DNA of 64,000 bases from Leptolyngbya sp. KIOST-1 (GCF_000763385.1 NZ_JQFA01000002.1:620001-684000), one strand, 5' to 3'. Counted from the stretch's first letter, positions 38,401 through 47,548 are shown. Program-made: numbers and translations. Notes: generated from the letters alone by a model not told the origin.

Positions 38401-40036
38401 GGACGACCCGCTGGGGAACCAACTGACCCATGTGGTGGATAGTCGGGTGAATGGGGCGCAGTCGCCGATCGTTAGCCAGACCCATTTCTTTGATGCGAAT
38501 GGGAATCTGATTCGAGAAAATCAGTCTCGTCAATTTGAGTGGGATCACAACGACCGGCTACGGAGTTTTCGCACCCAGGCCGGGACGGCGGAACCATCGG
38601 TGATAGCCCTTTACCTGTATGACGCCAGCGGCCAGCGGGTGAAGAAGCTGGTGTGGAAGGGGGCAAATCGCTATGAGGTGACGGTGTATGTGGATGGGGT
38701 ATTTGAGCTGCATTACCAGATCACGGGAGGTCAACGGCAAGAGAACAATACGCTGCATGTAATGGATGACCAGTCGCGCATTGCCCTGGTGCGGGTGGGG
38801 AAACCGTTGGATGAACGGAATACGACCCCGGCGGTGCAGTATCACCTGGGGGATCATTTGGGCAGTAGCCAGGTGGTGATGGATGAGACTGGCGGGTTAA
38901 TTAATCGGGAAGAATTTACGCCCTACGGGGAGACCAGTTTTGGCAGTTTTCGCTGGAAACGGTATCGGTTTACGGGGAAGGAACGGGATGATGAAAGTGG
39001 GTTGTATTATCACGGAGCAAGGTATTATGCGCCCTGGTTGAAGCGATGGATCACGACAGATCCGGCTGGCACTTTAGATGGCATAAATCTTTTCTTATAC
39101 GCTCAAAATAAACCACTTACGTTAGTAGATCCTGGAGGCACTACACCAATTGACCCTGCCACTGCTGAATTTGCCAGAAAAGAGGGATTTGAGATCACTC
39201 CCGGAGGTCGTCTATCAATAACAATGCATCTAGGGGATTTTGATAAACCAGAAACTTTAGGACAAACTGAAAGCACTTCAGGAATAGCTGAAATAAAGGA
39301 TACAGTTCCTGAAATAGCTGATGTAGAGGAGAATCCATTAGGTTCATATTTGCCTGGAACTAAGGCAGGTTTTGAGGCAGCTCAATTTTGGTCAGATCTA
39401 GTTTTAGAGGGTGAGAAACAAGGTGGTTTTCCAGGCAAGCTCAAATTAAGCACAGGCTGGATATTTGGATTTTGTGCTTCGCTATGGACACCTGAAACAG
39501 CTTTTGAAACGGCAATAACATTAGGAACTGCAAGTCTGGGAGCAGCTGCCAATGCTGGTGCTAGGGCATCACAATCTGCTGCCTTTGGATTTAGGGGATT
39601 TTTCTTGGGTAGAGCCTCTTATCCTACTACGAGATCTTTATACTGGAGTGCAAGAGCAGGTGGTTCAGAGGGAGTTGGCGCGACTCTTCATCATTGGCTG
39701 ATTCCTCAAAGACTTGCTATGTCAAAAGGTGGTTTTATCCCTGATCGAATAGTGAATGCTGGGTGGAATCTATTAGAGTTGCCAAACTTTACAGGATGGG
39801 CTCATAGAACGTTGGGACTAAATCAGTATATGGGTTTTGCAATGCAGTGGGGATCCAAAAATATATTTTGGAGAAATATTATTCCAAAACTACATTTGTT
39901 TTCATCCCATCAGCTCAAAGCTTATTTCTTAGAGCAAAGTATTCGCTTGGGCATTCTAGCCTCACCCAAGTTAGGGTTTGAAATTGGTGAGTATGTTGGG
40001 ACAGAAACAATGAAACAAGAATCAAACACCAATTGA
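32456..40036 (+). CDS. SpvB-TcdB-RHS giant toxin (Tc BC-type fusion)
   Basis: About 2526 residues from the ATG that overlaps the preceding ORF. Order: SpvB domain (about 10-290; GGGALHGIGETFSPDLFTGTGNF, then FGLGWGLSIPGVSRKT); FG-GAP/VCBS-like repeats with Asp-rich turns (about 370-640; DANGDGRIDLL, DLTGDGVTDAI, DMSGDGLQDIV, DVDGDGLADLV); TcdB middle regions; then a long YD/RHS shell ending in FTGKERDDESGLYYHGARYY and DPAGTLDGINLFLYAQNKP near residue 2220. About 300 residues of tip follow, encoded in clearly more AT-rich DNA. The tip holds TLHHWLIPQRL and NAGWNLLELP, recalling HNH/EndoVII-type nuclease toxins. In Tc toxins the shell encloses a cleaved toxic C-terminus; here B and C parts are one chain and no TcA pore gene lies nearby. 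Confidence 0.88.
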   Translation: MSNKSGTSSQVISLPKGGGALHGIGETFSPDLFTGTGNFTVPIAIPPGRNGFQPELNLVYSTGNGNGDFGLGWGLSIPGVSRKTSKGIPRYDDDRDVFILSGAEDLVPVKEEHFETDRRRSVSVTYRPRTEGLFARIQHHHIVHLPNGPVQDYWEVRSKDGLVSHYGTAELPVNADNTWVDPAVIANPGDRSHIFSWSLTQTRDPFGNVIVYNYEGDTGTDDPHHWDQLYLKQIRYADYGDRDNPEFLVSVTFEYEDRPDPFSDYRSGFEIRTRRRCQRIKIRTHADQERLTRTYQFVYLDQRTDLGNLEALLPLNGVSLLSQVKVSGHDGDTTEDLPPLEFDYSRFEPQGQDFFPVEGRNLPARSLGNPELELADLFGNGLPAILEINGTVRYWRNLGNGRFDLPRSMKEAPAGLQLADQGVQLIDANGDGRIDLLVTRPGLSGYFPLQFGGLWDRKSFQPYRMAPSFNLEDPAVQLVDLTGDGVTDAIRSGSWLECFFNDPQEGWGETTRGSIEGLSNINFSDPRVKWGDMSGDGLQDIVLVYDGNIEYWPNLGYGIWGKRMSMRNSPRFHYGYDPRRILIGDVDGDGLADLVYVDNNQVILWINQSGNGWSGPIAIKGTPSVTDMDAVRLVDLLGTGVAGVLWSADLQQYGRNHLYFLDFTGGVKPYLLHQMDNHMGAVTKVEYQPSTKFYLEDEQQRQPWKTPLPFPVLTVAKVEVIDEISKGKLTTEYRYHHGYWDGAEREFRGFGRVDQRDTEVFEDYISAELFADVSPNDRLSVSQREAEAREAERRAAGTIRFEFDPQREAERESLNRLRFFDTDPVAMITPPHIKPQDRQAWLEDWKTKSFSPPLETRTWFHLGPVGEEFGDWDEVDYRDEYWAGDAPLLPDLLPNARASRQPIRDHRRHQRDAIRTLRGRMLRTELYALDGSPRQDRPYTVTESLHSVREESSPGADNGEQRPIFFPHTLAQRTTQWERGEEPMTQFSFTEDYDTYGQPRRQIQMACPRGWHRLEDRPTTGDNPYLATRTETVYVEPEAVGVYIHDRVAKTTTYEFKETAGRTLSAIKTNPTLKLIGQTLNFYDGEAFLGCDEGCIEQFGALVRSESLVLTEAILDEAYPTGTTLPDTTGRPIYLTDEIPVWTTDYPDRFQRLVTRAGYRYRLGVDGVGEGYFVATEQRQYDFQRFGQGRGLVTATRDPLGHETTITYDSPYQLLPEKVKDPVELETEAKYNYRVLQPERVIDPNGNVTEFKFSPLGLLTETWVKGKGNHEGDQTRPSTRLDYDFLAFEKSPPGNREPIFVRTMRHIHHDTETNIPLPKRDETIESRDYSDGFGRLLQTRTQGETVRFGDAVFGGGESVLPADQAAGFGAAVVGIENLDAAKPNVVVSGWQIYDNKGRVVEKYEPFFSTGWEYAPPVDRELEQKVTMFYDPRGQVIRTVNPDGSEQRVIYGIPADLATPENFSPTPWEAYTYDANDNAGRTHAQTAPAYEHHWNTPSSIVIDGLGRTVEAVERNRAKRPNSNEPLPVIEEYRTRSAYDIRGNLLTVTDALGREAFRYVYDLANNPLRVISIDAGVRRTVLNAAGNEIERRDSKGALILQAYDALNRPTDLWARDGGGQPLSLREHLVYGDSPEANLTVDQAKAANLRGKLYQHYDEAGLLRFESYDFKGNGLEKVRRVIQDRPILDVLNHASVDWANQAYRVDWQPPGSTPANEAARLLDAQEFCTSATYDALNRVKAMQYPQDVERHRQVLKPDYNRAGALERVTLDDQPYVERMAYNAKGQRVLIAYGNGVMTRYAYDPQTFRLVRLLTSPFEHSGGDSLTYQPKGTAIQDLGYDYDLAGNILRIRDRTPGSGVHDMPLGPNALNRDFTYDPLYRLISATGRECQQMPQPRPWADVATQWQDNGDCGSGFYPSSPPTPNQNNAPNLTCEYTEEYAYDPAGNMVEMRHWTGHGAWKRQFGMGELSPVDWDAAWRNYVNGQWDDPLGNQLTHVVDSRVNGAQSPIVSQTHFFDANGNLIRENQSRQFEWDHNDRLRSFRTQAGTAEPSVIALYLYDASGQRVKKLVWKGANRYEVTVYVDGVFELHYQITGGQRQENNTLHVMDDQSRIALVRVGKPLDERNTTPAVQYHLGDHLGSSQVVMDETGGLINREEFTPYGETSFGSFRWKRYRFTGKERDDESGLYYHGARYYAPWLKRWITTDPAGTLDGINLFLYAQNKPLTLVDPGGTTPIDPATAEFARKEGFEITPGGRLSITMHLGDFDKPETLGQTESTSGIAEIKDTVPEIADVEENPLGSYLPGTKAGFEAAQFWSDLVLEGEKQGGFPGKLKLSTGWIFGFCASLWTPETAFETAITLGTASLGAAANAGARASQSAAFGFRGFFLGRASYPTTRSLYWSARAGGSEGVGATLHHWLIPQRLAMSKGGFIPDRIVNAGWNLLELPNFTGWAHRTLGLNQYMGFAMQWGSKNIFWRNIIPKLHLFSSHQLKAYFLEQSIRLGILASPKLGFEIGEYVGTETMKQESNTN

Positions 40037-40157
40037 GACTCCAGAGGTCTATTCAAATAGCTATTCCAATATAAAGAGTGGTAGTCATGACTGAGTCTAG
40101 TTCCCCCCGAGTTTGTGTCGAGTAAAATAGAGGGAAAGCGCTCAGGAGGCCAACCCG

Positions 40158-40524
40158 ATGGCCAAGCAACGACGGAAGCGTGGAACCGCAGGCGATAAAA
40201 CGATTTGTCTCCCCATTGCAGACGACCTCGACTACGCCACTTTGGTGGAAGATCGGGAGGCCTTTCGTCAGTATCTCGACGAGCAGATTGCGGCTCACCC
40301 TGAACTGTTCCCCGAAGGCATTGAGGCCGGTTATCGCTTTCACGGATGGGTCGAGTCCTCCCGCCAGCAGATTAAGACCCGACGGATTTTGCTGCCGAGG
40401 ACGAAGGAGGCCTATCAACTGCGTCCGGATTTTGTGATGCCGTACATGAGCGAAACCGCAGAAATGGCGGATAAAGCCCTCTACCTGAGGAAGCATGGTC
40501 TGGCGTTTGAGGGCATTGCCGAAT
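40158..40524 (+). pseudogene. Transposase N-terminal fragment
   Basis: About 122 residues with a good start (AGGAGG 11 bp upstream) and cyanobacterial IS transposase character: [78 protein letters not shown]. This is the N-terminal segment of a family frequent in cyanobacteria; the DDE catalytic part is missing. Homology ends where a piece of arfB begins on the other strand. A remnant, inactive. Confidence 0.65.
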
Positions 40525-40650
40525 GTCAAAGCGCAGGTGAATGGCGGTGGCCACCTTGTTCACGTTTTGGCCCCCCGCCCCCTGGGAGCGAACGGCGCTC
40601 AGCTCGATTTCGCTGAGGGGAATAGCGGTGCGGGGCGTGATTTGCAGCAT
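40525..40650 (-). pseudogene. arfB: arfB 5' fragment (peptidyl-tRNA hydrolase ArfB)
   Basis: The minus strand encodes 42 residues starting [17 protein letters not shown] and containing [22 protein letters not shown]. The GGQ motif and its flanks are diagnostic of ArfB/YaeJ/ICT1, which rescues stalled ribosomes by hydrolysing peptidyl-tRNA. The coding sequence then breaks at the transposase fragment, so the C-terminal basic tail and the rest of the domain are absent. The gene is destroyed here; another rescue factor must serve the cell if this was the only copy. Confidence 0.8.
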
Positions 40651-40770
40651 GGGAGACAGCGGGCATCTATCTCCACCATAGCCCCATCCCCAGCGGAAAG
40701 GAACCGAGCCGGGAGGCAGACTGCGCTGGCTGGGGAATGCTTGAACCAGTCGTTCGCTGAGTATCCTGGT

Positions 40771-41490
40771 ATGTGGATCAAGTCTGTCACTGACCGATCG
40801 CTTTGGAGAGTGGGGCCAGGGCGATCGCGCTATTGGCTACTGGGGCTAGTGAGCGCGATCGCCCTGTTGCTGCTTGCGCTCGCGGGTCCAGCCCAGGCGG
40901 CTTATCCTGCTTTTTTAGATGCCTATGTCAACGACTATGGCCAGGTGCTCAGCGACGGCGAAAAGAGCTTGGCCAGGGCTCAGCTAGACCAGTTTCGCCG
41001 TCGCACTGGAGTCCACGCGGTGCTGCTGACGGTAAACTCGATCTACGACTACGGCACGGGCGATGCCGCCCTCGAACCCTTTGCCACCAACCTGTTCAAT
41101 ACCTGGGGGATTGGCGATGCCGGACGCAACGACGGCATTTTGCTGCTGGTGGCCCCCGGCGATCGCCAGGTCCGCATCGAGCTGGGCATGGGCTACGATC
41201 GCAGCTACGACCGGGTCGCCCAGGCCATCGTAGACGACGCCATGCTGCCCCAGTTCAGGCAGGGCAATATTGGCCAGGGCACGCTGATCGGCGTCAACCA
41301 AATTGTCCAGAAGTTTGACCCCAGCAGTCCGCCAGCGGTCAACCCGGTGCTGGCCTACCTGCCTCCCGAACTAACCGAATGGGTGTCGCCCCAGGTTGCA
41401 ATTGGCGGCGGCCTGGCGGCGGGCGGAGTCGGCCTATTTGCGGGAGGGTTGGCCCTCAAGCGGCTACAGCGATACCGCCCGCGCCACTGC
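40771..41490 (+). pseudogene. TPM-domain (YgcG-like) protein, 3' truncated
   Basis: From ATG 40771: an N-terminal signal anchor ([26 protein letters not shown]) and a TPM domain (about 45-185: FLDAYVNDYGQVLSDGEKSLARAQLDQF, GVHAVLLTVNSIYDY, AGRNDGILLLVAPGDRQVRIELGMGYD). A transmembrane segment (VAIGGGLAAGGVGLFAGGLAL) and LKRLQRYRPRHC follow, where the family normally starts a Cys-rich zinc-ribbon tail. At that Cys the sequence switches to antisense TPR DNA, and the frame runs on meaninglessly to 41880. TPM proteins include thylakoid/photosystem II repair factors. The membrane and lumenal parts may still be made. Confidence 0.7.
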
Positions 41491-41860
41491 GGCCTGCTGC
41501 AGGGCGTTCAGGCGGCGGTCCTCCTGCTTTTCGGAGGCTTGGCCCTCGCTGTCGGCAGGATCGGCCTCGTCTTTGGCAACAAGGGGCTGCCGTTTACCGG
41601 AGGCTTCTACCTGCTGGGCCAGGTCCCAGTAGGCGGTGCCCAGGTTGTTGGCAGTGGCGGCACAGCCGGCGGGGGCGGCGGGGGCGGTGCGGTACTGGAG
41701 TGCTGCCCGGTAGGCGGCGATCGCCCGTTCGAGCAAAACCATGGGCTGCTGGTGCTGGGCCAGGCTCCAGTAGGCAATGCCCAGGTTGTTCTGGATCATG
41801 GCGTATTCCAGGGGGGCTGCGGCGGCGGTGCGGTGGGCCAGGGCCTCGCTATCACAATAA
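41490..41860 (-). pseudogene. TPR-repeat protein fragment
   Basis: Minus-strand residues LEYAMIQNNLGIAYWSLAQ and AYRAALQYRTAPAAPAGCAATANNLGTAYWDLAQ are tetratricopeptide-like repeats of the CHAT/NB-ARC-associated type frequent in cyanobacteria. Neither a start nor a proper C-terminus is present. It abuts the truncated TPM gene in antisense orientation, so the junction is a rearrangement breakpoint. Confidence 0.6.
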
Positions 41861-41950
41861 CTGGGTGCGCAATCTGCTGATTGCCTCATCGTTGAATGGC
41901 AGAAGGCCGTTGCCCAAGAAAGCTGACACAAAATAAGTTGGAACTAGGTT

Positions 41951-42571
41951 CAAGCGAGTGAACCTACCCTGTTAGAGGTGCTGAAGGGCCAGGTGGAAAC
42001 AGCCGATGGGATCTATCCGCTGGCAGCGGCCAATCTGTTTTTGATCCCAGCTGATGAGGGGCTGCACAAAGCCCAGGAATACTTGGCCACCATCGGGATG
42101 GGGGCCTTGGCTTTGCATCACAGCCTTGAGGCGGTGGGGGAGTTGTTTGACGTTTGTATCATCGACTCGCCGCCTCAGCGCACCCAGATCTGTTTGTCGG
42201 TGGTGGGGGCTTCTGACTGGGTGCTGATTCCCGCAGAAGCTTCGACCAAAGGGGTAAATTCGCTGCTGCGTAGTTTGGAGCTACTGGAGGAATTACGGCG
42301 AATCCGGGCGTTTACAGGCCGGGTGCTGGGGGTGCTGCCGTTTCGAGATAAGTGGTTTGGTCGGTCTCAGGCAACGGATAGCCGCGAGGCCATAGCGGCC
42401 ATGCAGCAGGTAGCAGGCTCAATCCCGGTGCTGCCCTCAATTGTGGAGAGTGAGCGCTACAAGCAGGCGATTCGGCAGGGGCGGCGGCTGTCAGAGATTG
42501 GGTACACGGAGCTGGAATTTCCGCTGCATAGGGTGATTGAGGCGTTAGAACAGGGGCGAGAAAATGGCTGA
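41951..42571 (+). pseudogene. ParA-type ATPase lacking the P-loop
   Basis: About 205 codons, beginning in mid-gene with SEPTLLEVLKGQVE. Present are the switch/Walker B part of ParA-type MinD-fold ATPases (LFLIPADEGLH; FDVCIIDSPPQRTQICLSVVGASDWVLIPAEASTKGVNSLLRSLELLEEL) and the C-terminal helices. The N-terminal deviant Walker A (KGGxGKT) is missing, and an in-frame TAG lies just before. It overlaps the next gene by 8 bp, the normal parA-parB arrangement of plasmids. It is a decayed partition cassette, probably from an integrated plasmid. Confidence 0.7.
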
Positions 42572-43007
42572 GGATGCGCTGGAACGGTTGATGCAGCGGC
42601 AGCGCCCGAGTGTGCCGCCCCGTGCGGATGGGTTGGGGGCAGAGTTACCTGTGAAGTCTCCTCAACAGGTGGCAGTAGGGGGCAATGGGTCGGGATATAG
42701 TGACTCTAGCGAGTCTACGGGTGTTGACGTCAGTATGTCTGTTAGCCAAGGTGATGAGGCGGAGTTACCGCAGCTAGTGCGGACGACGACCCGGTTGGAA
42801 GAAGAGATTGATAAGGCCCTGCGCCACCTTTGCATGGATGAGAAGATCACCAAGGAGGTGTGGTTTGAGGCGGCCTACCTTTACCTGGCGGAGCACCCGA
42901 AGGCGATGCAGGCGGTGAATGGGGCTGCGAAGGAGCGCTACCAGCGGCGGAAGCGGGCGGCGGATTTGAGGAAGCTGGAGACAATGCAGAAGCGGTTGAA
43001 AGGATAA
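42564..43007 (+). CDS. Plasmid partition-associated small DNA-binding protein
   Basis: 147 residues: a disordered Ser/Gly-rich N-terminus, then a helical domain (RTTTRLEEEIDKALRHLCMDEKITKEVWFEAAYLYLAEHPKAMQAV) and a basic C-terminal tail (ERYQRRKRAADLRKLETMQKRL). Overlap with the truncated ParA gene and the small size fit a ParB/centromere-binding partner. It is apparently intact, but without a complete ParA the cassette is unlikely to work. Confidence 0.6.
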   Translation: MAEDALERLMQRQRPSVPPRADGLGAELPVKSPQQVAVGGNGSGYSDSSESTGVDVSMSVSQGDEAELPQLVRTTTRLEEEIDKALRHLCMDEKITKEVWFEAAYLYLAEHPKAMQAVNGAAKERYQRRKRAADLRKLETMQKRLKG

Positions 43008-43035
43008 ATCCTAGAATCTGAAGACGTCATAAAAC

Positions 43036-45504
43036 CTACTCCAACAAACGTTTTTCACCAGATGACAATCTTTGCCAAGCCTTGAGTGGCCCACCCGCTA
43101 AGATCCCATTTTGAAAGGAATAGACCCCTGACATTTCTACACTCCCTGTCCACTCAGAGCTGCGTACAAGAAGGCGTTCTGCTAGAATTGTCCAAAAAAG
43201 TACTAGGTCATTTTCTATTAAAAAGCTGGTTAACTTTTCCTTTGAAATCAGTAGGACACTTGGGCCAGGCTCATCAATTGAAGGATCAAAAGCAGTGAGC
43301 TCGTTATTTGAGTCAACATAGCGAAACTTGCCCGCAGACCAGCGAAGTCCCATGTTTTGTATTAGCCACGAAGATGGAAGAAGCGCTGAGATAGTCTCAT
43401 CAATAGAGCAATCATGCGTGCCATTTTCGCAGGTGTAGCCAGCCCCTGTTATTACTACTGGAGCGGGTAGATGACCGTCTCTTACTACCCATTCCTCCTC
43501 TTCATTCCTGTATTGCTTGTAGGCAGATGCCCAAGGAAATTCTCCAATATAAACCTCATTTATTCGTTCTGATTCAGGCATTCGTCTCCCCATAAAGTTT
43601 TGTTTTTGAAGCCAGCCCATTAATTCTTCTGAATCATTTTTATGGGCAATATAGCTTCTAACCTGAAACCATATATTCCGCTTCACCCTCACGTAGGGAT
43701 CTTCTTCAACAGATTCTTTCTCTCTCCATCTATAATGGCCCTCAAGAGTTAGCCAGATGCTATGGTCTATTGGATTTTCAATCTCAAGAAATTGGATAGG
43801 ATTAGGACAATCTTCTACTTGAGTTATCCAATTCACTTTTTCTTTCTCGTCTGACTCCGAAAATACATATTCAACTGGCTGCCACCAAGTGATCGTATTG
43901 TTAAAGTCGTATTCATCAGGAACTCGACGTAAGAGCAATGAAGGATCAATATCGCGTATAGATATCTGCCAGGAGCCTCGATACTTGTGTTGCGAATCGT
44001 ACAAATCATCTCCAACAAACTCAAAATTATCAGCTACGTATGCAAGAAACTCATGATAGGCAATCCATTGATATTTCTTGCCAACTCTTTCGGCTTTATT
44101 TGCGTGACGCCCAGAGCCATTTCGATTGATATGACGATCAAACCAATCAAACTTTTCTTCTATCCAGCCTAATTCAAATACTCGTTGAAAAATCCAACGC
44201 TGAGCAGTTGATAGATCAAAATCAAATTCGCGTCCCTGCGGATCATTTTCATGAGGGATAACAAAATCCCTGAATATGTCTTGCTTACTTCTCCCCAGCA
44301 TCTTCAGAAATCTAGCTTTTTCGTGAGCAGAGAGTTCGTTTAATTCATCTTCAGAAAATGCTCGACCTATCTTTTGTATCTGCTCTTCCTTCCCTAAGCG
44401 CTTCAACAGCTCAACGTTAGACTGGACAGTTTTATACCTTTGCCATGTCTGCCTTTGGCGATCAGTCAATGAATTGATGAATTCCTCAGCCTTACGTTTT
44501 CTTTCTGATATAATTTGAAACTTTCCTTGTTCATGCAGCCTACAAGATGACCAAGGAAAGAAGCTGAAATTAGTGCCAATAACATATCTGGTAAAATCTC
44601 CAAATCCCATAACGGAAAATTCTATAGCAGTACGTCCTCCGCCAGCAAAATCTCTGCTGCTAGCAAATAACTTTCCACTGGCTTTGAGTTCGTCTTCTGA
44701 GGGAATATTAGTTAGCCAATCAGTTTGATAGGGTGGCCGGGCATTCTCAATGTCTATCTCTGGTGGCAAAGCCCCTCTATAATTGGCTGTTTCAATTACA
44801 CCAAGTGCATAATCTCGCAGCAAAATATGTACAGGAGGCTTCCCATCAGAGAATATCCATTTATAAACTTTACTCGCTAGTTCTCCAATAGTTTTAGGGC
44901 TATCGCTCATCATGGAAACACCATAAGAGACTGCACAAGGTCGTTCTGTCACATAGAGATCATTGACTTTTGCAAAGTGTTCGATTAACTTGAGTAGAAT
45001 ATGCGGTCTTGGGTAGAGTATTGATACCAATGCCTTTGTTGCACGATCACGTACATAGCGGTGAGAAGTACTTAGAAACCAAGTCAATGCGATCGCGCAG
45101 AGCTCAATTGCATCATCTAAGATATGGGATTTCTCCGCATTCCACGCCCATTCCAGTAGACGATCAATAGCTCCTTCCTGATCGTAGTTTTGAGCCAGAT
45201 AAATAGACCAAACCATATCACGGTCTGACAGATCTAATTTAAGCAAATGTTGATGTAGAAACTTGGCATTAAAGGGGTGATCTGGCTCAGCCGCGATAGT
45301 CAGCATTAAGTCATAAACTTCTTCGACGCAATCCCCTTCGATGTAAACCTCATTAAGGTAATCCTTGGTTGCTTCAATTATCTTTGTCGGATCTCGCCAG
45401 ATGAGACTTTGAAGGAAAGCACTTTGCGCAATATCCCAGGATTTTATGGAAGGCACCAGTTCCACTAACTCCAATCCTGTTCGCTCTGGAATTTGTACAC
45501 TCAA
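43036..45504 (-). pseudogene. STAND NTPase gene, 3' part separated by IS insertion
   Basis: 821 codons continue exactly the frame interrupted at 47568: removing the insertion and one copy of the 5-bp duplication gives ...WIEALSVQIPERTGLELVEL... . This part is an alpha-helical, repeat-like C-terminal region (e.g. TIAAEPDHPFNAKFLHQHLLKLDLSDRDMVWSIYLAQNYDQ; RYVRDRATKALVSILYPRP; PPVHILLRDYALGVIE). A mixed C-terminal domain follows (YQWIAYHEFLAYVADNFEF). Regions of this kind follow the NTPase in Avs-like antiphage STAND proteins, where they recognise the trigger; I infer the same here. As the gene now stands, no start codon or ribosome site precedes this part. GC content is lower than in neighbouring chromosome. 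Confidence 0.8.
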
Positions 45505-45529
45505 CCGACATTCCGCAGGTTGACAGGAG

Positions 45530-45600
45530 TTAATTTAGGAGATAGTACCGGCAGGCCGGGAAGCCCATAAGGCGAACGATTTTGTTGCGTTCTTCTGAGA
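45530..45600 (-). pseudogene. Transposase C-terminal tail, isolated
   Basis: Residues LSEERNKIVRLMGFPACRYYLL and a stop codon, next to the left terminal repeat. This has the look of the last residues of an IS1634-type transposase and would be the natural end of the transposase gene that starts at 47491. About 600 bp of unrelated sequence separates it from the rest. Confidence 0.5.
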
Positions 45601-45604
45601 GGCC

Positions 45605-46117
45605 CTGATCACCAACGCCGGCAACCGAATCCGTGAGTCAATTGGCTCCCAAATTAGAAACGACCTGTCCCAGCTGGGCATTCAGGTAGACTTTCAGCCC
45701 CTGGCCTTCAATGCCCTGGTCGATCGCCTCACCGACAGCCTGGAGTGGGAAGCTATGGTGTTGGGCCTAACTGGCGGCACCGAACCCAATGGTGGGGCCA
45801 ATGTTTGGCTGCTGGATGGGGCGCTTCACGCCTTTAACCAGAACGCTGGTCCTGGCCAGGATCCCCTGGAGGGCTGGGAGGCCGCCGACTGGGAGCGCCG
45901 TATCGCCGACCTCTACATTGAAGCGGCCCAGGAAATTGACGAAGATCGGCGCTTTGAGCTGTACAAAGAAACCCAGCAGCTGACCCAGGAATACCTGCCC
46001 TTTACCTATTTAATTAACAACCTGTCGCTTACCGCCGTGCGCAACCGGGTCCAGAACGTGCAGTATACGGCCCTGGGCGGTGCCCTGTGGAATATCCATG
46101 AGTTGACCGTTGAATAG
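45605..46117 (+). pseudogene. ABC transporter family-5 solute-binding protein, C-terminal fragment
   Basis: 170 codons encode the C-terminal lobe of an oligopeptide/nickel-type binding protein: TNAGNRIRESIGSQIRNDLSQLGIQVDFQPLAFNALVDRL, WEAMVLGLTGGTEPNGGANVW, FELYKETQQLTQEYLPFTYLINNLSLTAVRNRVQNV. The first two thirds are absent. It lies inside the insertion sequence, on the strand opposite to the transposase, and converges on a TPR fragment as two 3' gene ends would in a chromosome. Confidence 0.75.
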
Positions 46118-46153
46118 GCAACTGGCAACCTCTGCCCACCCTGTTTTCGCTGA

Positions 46154-47491
46154 TTAGCTCAGCTGTGCCGTGCACTCCAACAGCAGCCGCTGGTTAATCA
46201 GCGCGTAGGGTTGCACCACCAAAGCCCGTCTAAACGCCTGAATGGCGTCTTCATACTGCTCCAGGGGGTAGGTGTCGTCATCCAGGACGTTGGTAGCCAG
46301 AATGAAGCGACGATAGCGCTGTTGGCACTGGGCCTCATACTCAGCGGTGCGTTCCAGGGTCGCCTGCCATTGATAGCCTAACGTCGGTGAGTCTGAGGGT
46401 TGAGAGCGCTTGGGCCGACCGGGGGGACGCTTAGCAGCGACCGAGACCAGCGCCACCTGAGTCAGGGTGTAGCCGGTGAGGGAGTCTTGAAAGCGCAGGA
46501 GTGCATCCCTGGCATCGGGCTTACAGGCAAACACCTGGCTACAGAGTTGGCGCAACGACCGTTGCAGCCCCTTTTCCTGCTTTTCGAGGGGTTTGAGCCA
46601 ATCCTCTGACTCGCGTCGGTGCGGGCTTTCCACCAGAATCCAGCGCTGTTCCACCCCAGCGTAGCGCTGCCGTTGTTCCCACAGCCGATAGCCGTCGAGG
46701 TCACAGGGCCTCTCGCTCAGCGAATCGGGGGCGCTATCCACCAGGGTTTGAGCCGCTTTGAGGGTTTGTGGCACTCGGCTCAACCAGGGCAAACTCCCCA
46801 CCTGCTGGAGGTTGGGTTCACTGTAGAACGCCGCATCGGCCACCATCAAAGCGGGCGTCTGCCACTGCTCGGCAAAGGCTCGCATCAGCCCTGCAAAGGT
46901 TTGGCTATCGGTCTCATTGCCACTGCCGACCTTGAACCACACCGGTACACCGCCGTCGGCACTACAGATCAAGTTGACCAAAAACTGTTTCAACTCGGGC
47001 CGGTGGTCTCGCGAATAGCCCCGACAGATCTCAATCGCTTGAGGGGCTTCAGCCTCTGATGCGCCTTCAGCCCTAGCTACGGTGGGATACTCCCCATCGA
47101 GAGCAAAGGAGGTCGAGTCTAGATGGCACTGGGAGACATTCACCCCAAAGCGGCGTGCCGCCTGCATCGCCACGTTGAGGAAAAATAGCGTCGTCCCGTA
47201 CTCAAACAGCTGATCTAGCACGCGGCCCAGACGGTCATCGTTCAGGTGCGCTGCTGTAATACCGGCGCCCAGCAGGTGCTCGACCGGTTTGCCCTCAAAA
47301 AACTCGCTAAACAGGTACAGCGGCGCGCTGACAAACCCCAATCCATTGAGTATCATCGCTTTCACCACTTGCCCTGGGCTGATGTGGTTCAACGGATGGG
47401 GCGGTAGAAGCTCGTCGGTTAGCTCGACCAGCCCGATCTCATCGACTAAGGCGGCCACTAATCCTAAGTGATCTAGATTCTCTATCTCCAA
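46154..47491 (-). pseudogene. IS1634/DUF4277-type transposase, C-terminus replaced
   Basis: About 410 residues of transposase. The N-terminal DUF4277-like part is ENLDHLGLVAALVDEIGLVELTDELLP; catalytic-region motifs include QCHLDSTSFALDGEY and LVNLICSADGGVPVWFKVGSGNETD, followed by MVADAAFYSEPN and RFILATNVLDDD. The expected final catalytic segment is missing. From about residue 415 the frame continues into a TPR-like piece (YEDAIQAFRRALVVQPYALINQRLLLECTAQLS). The lost segment should hold the third acidic catalytic residue, so the enzyme is probably dead. The true C-terminal tail survives at 45.5 kb. Confidence 0.75.
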
Positions 47492-47548
47492 GACGCGATC
47501 CCATGGCTTGCCCTGAGCTTACCTCAGCCCCGCCAAATATTCTTTTTG

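Noticed and set aside
40372..40524. arfB continuing as a full-length gene to 40372
   Set aside because: After FDI the frame is merely antisense to the transposase fragment; ArfB homology ends at about 40525.
41491..41880. C-terminal extension of the TPM protein
   Set aside because: Gly/Val-rich sequence that is the antisense of a TPR fragment; a break, not a domain.
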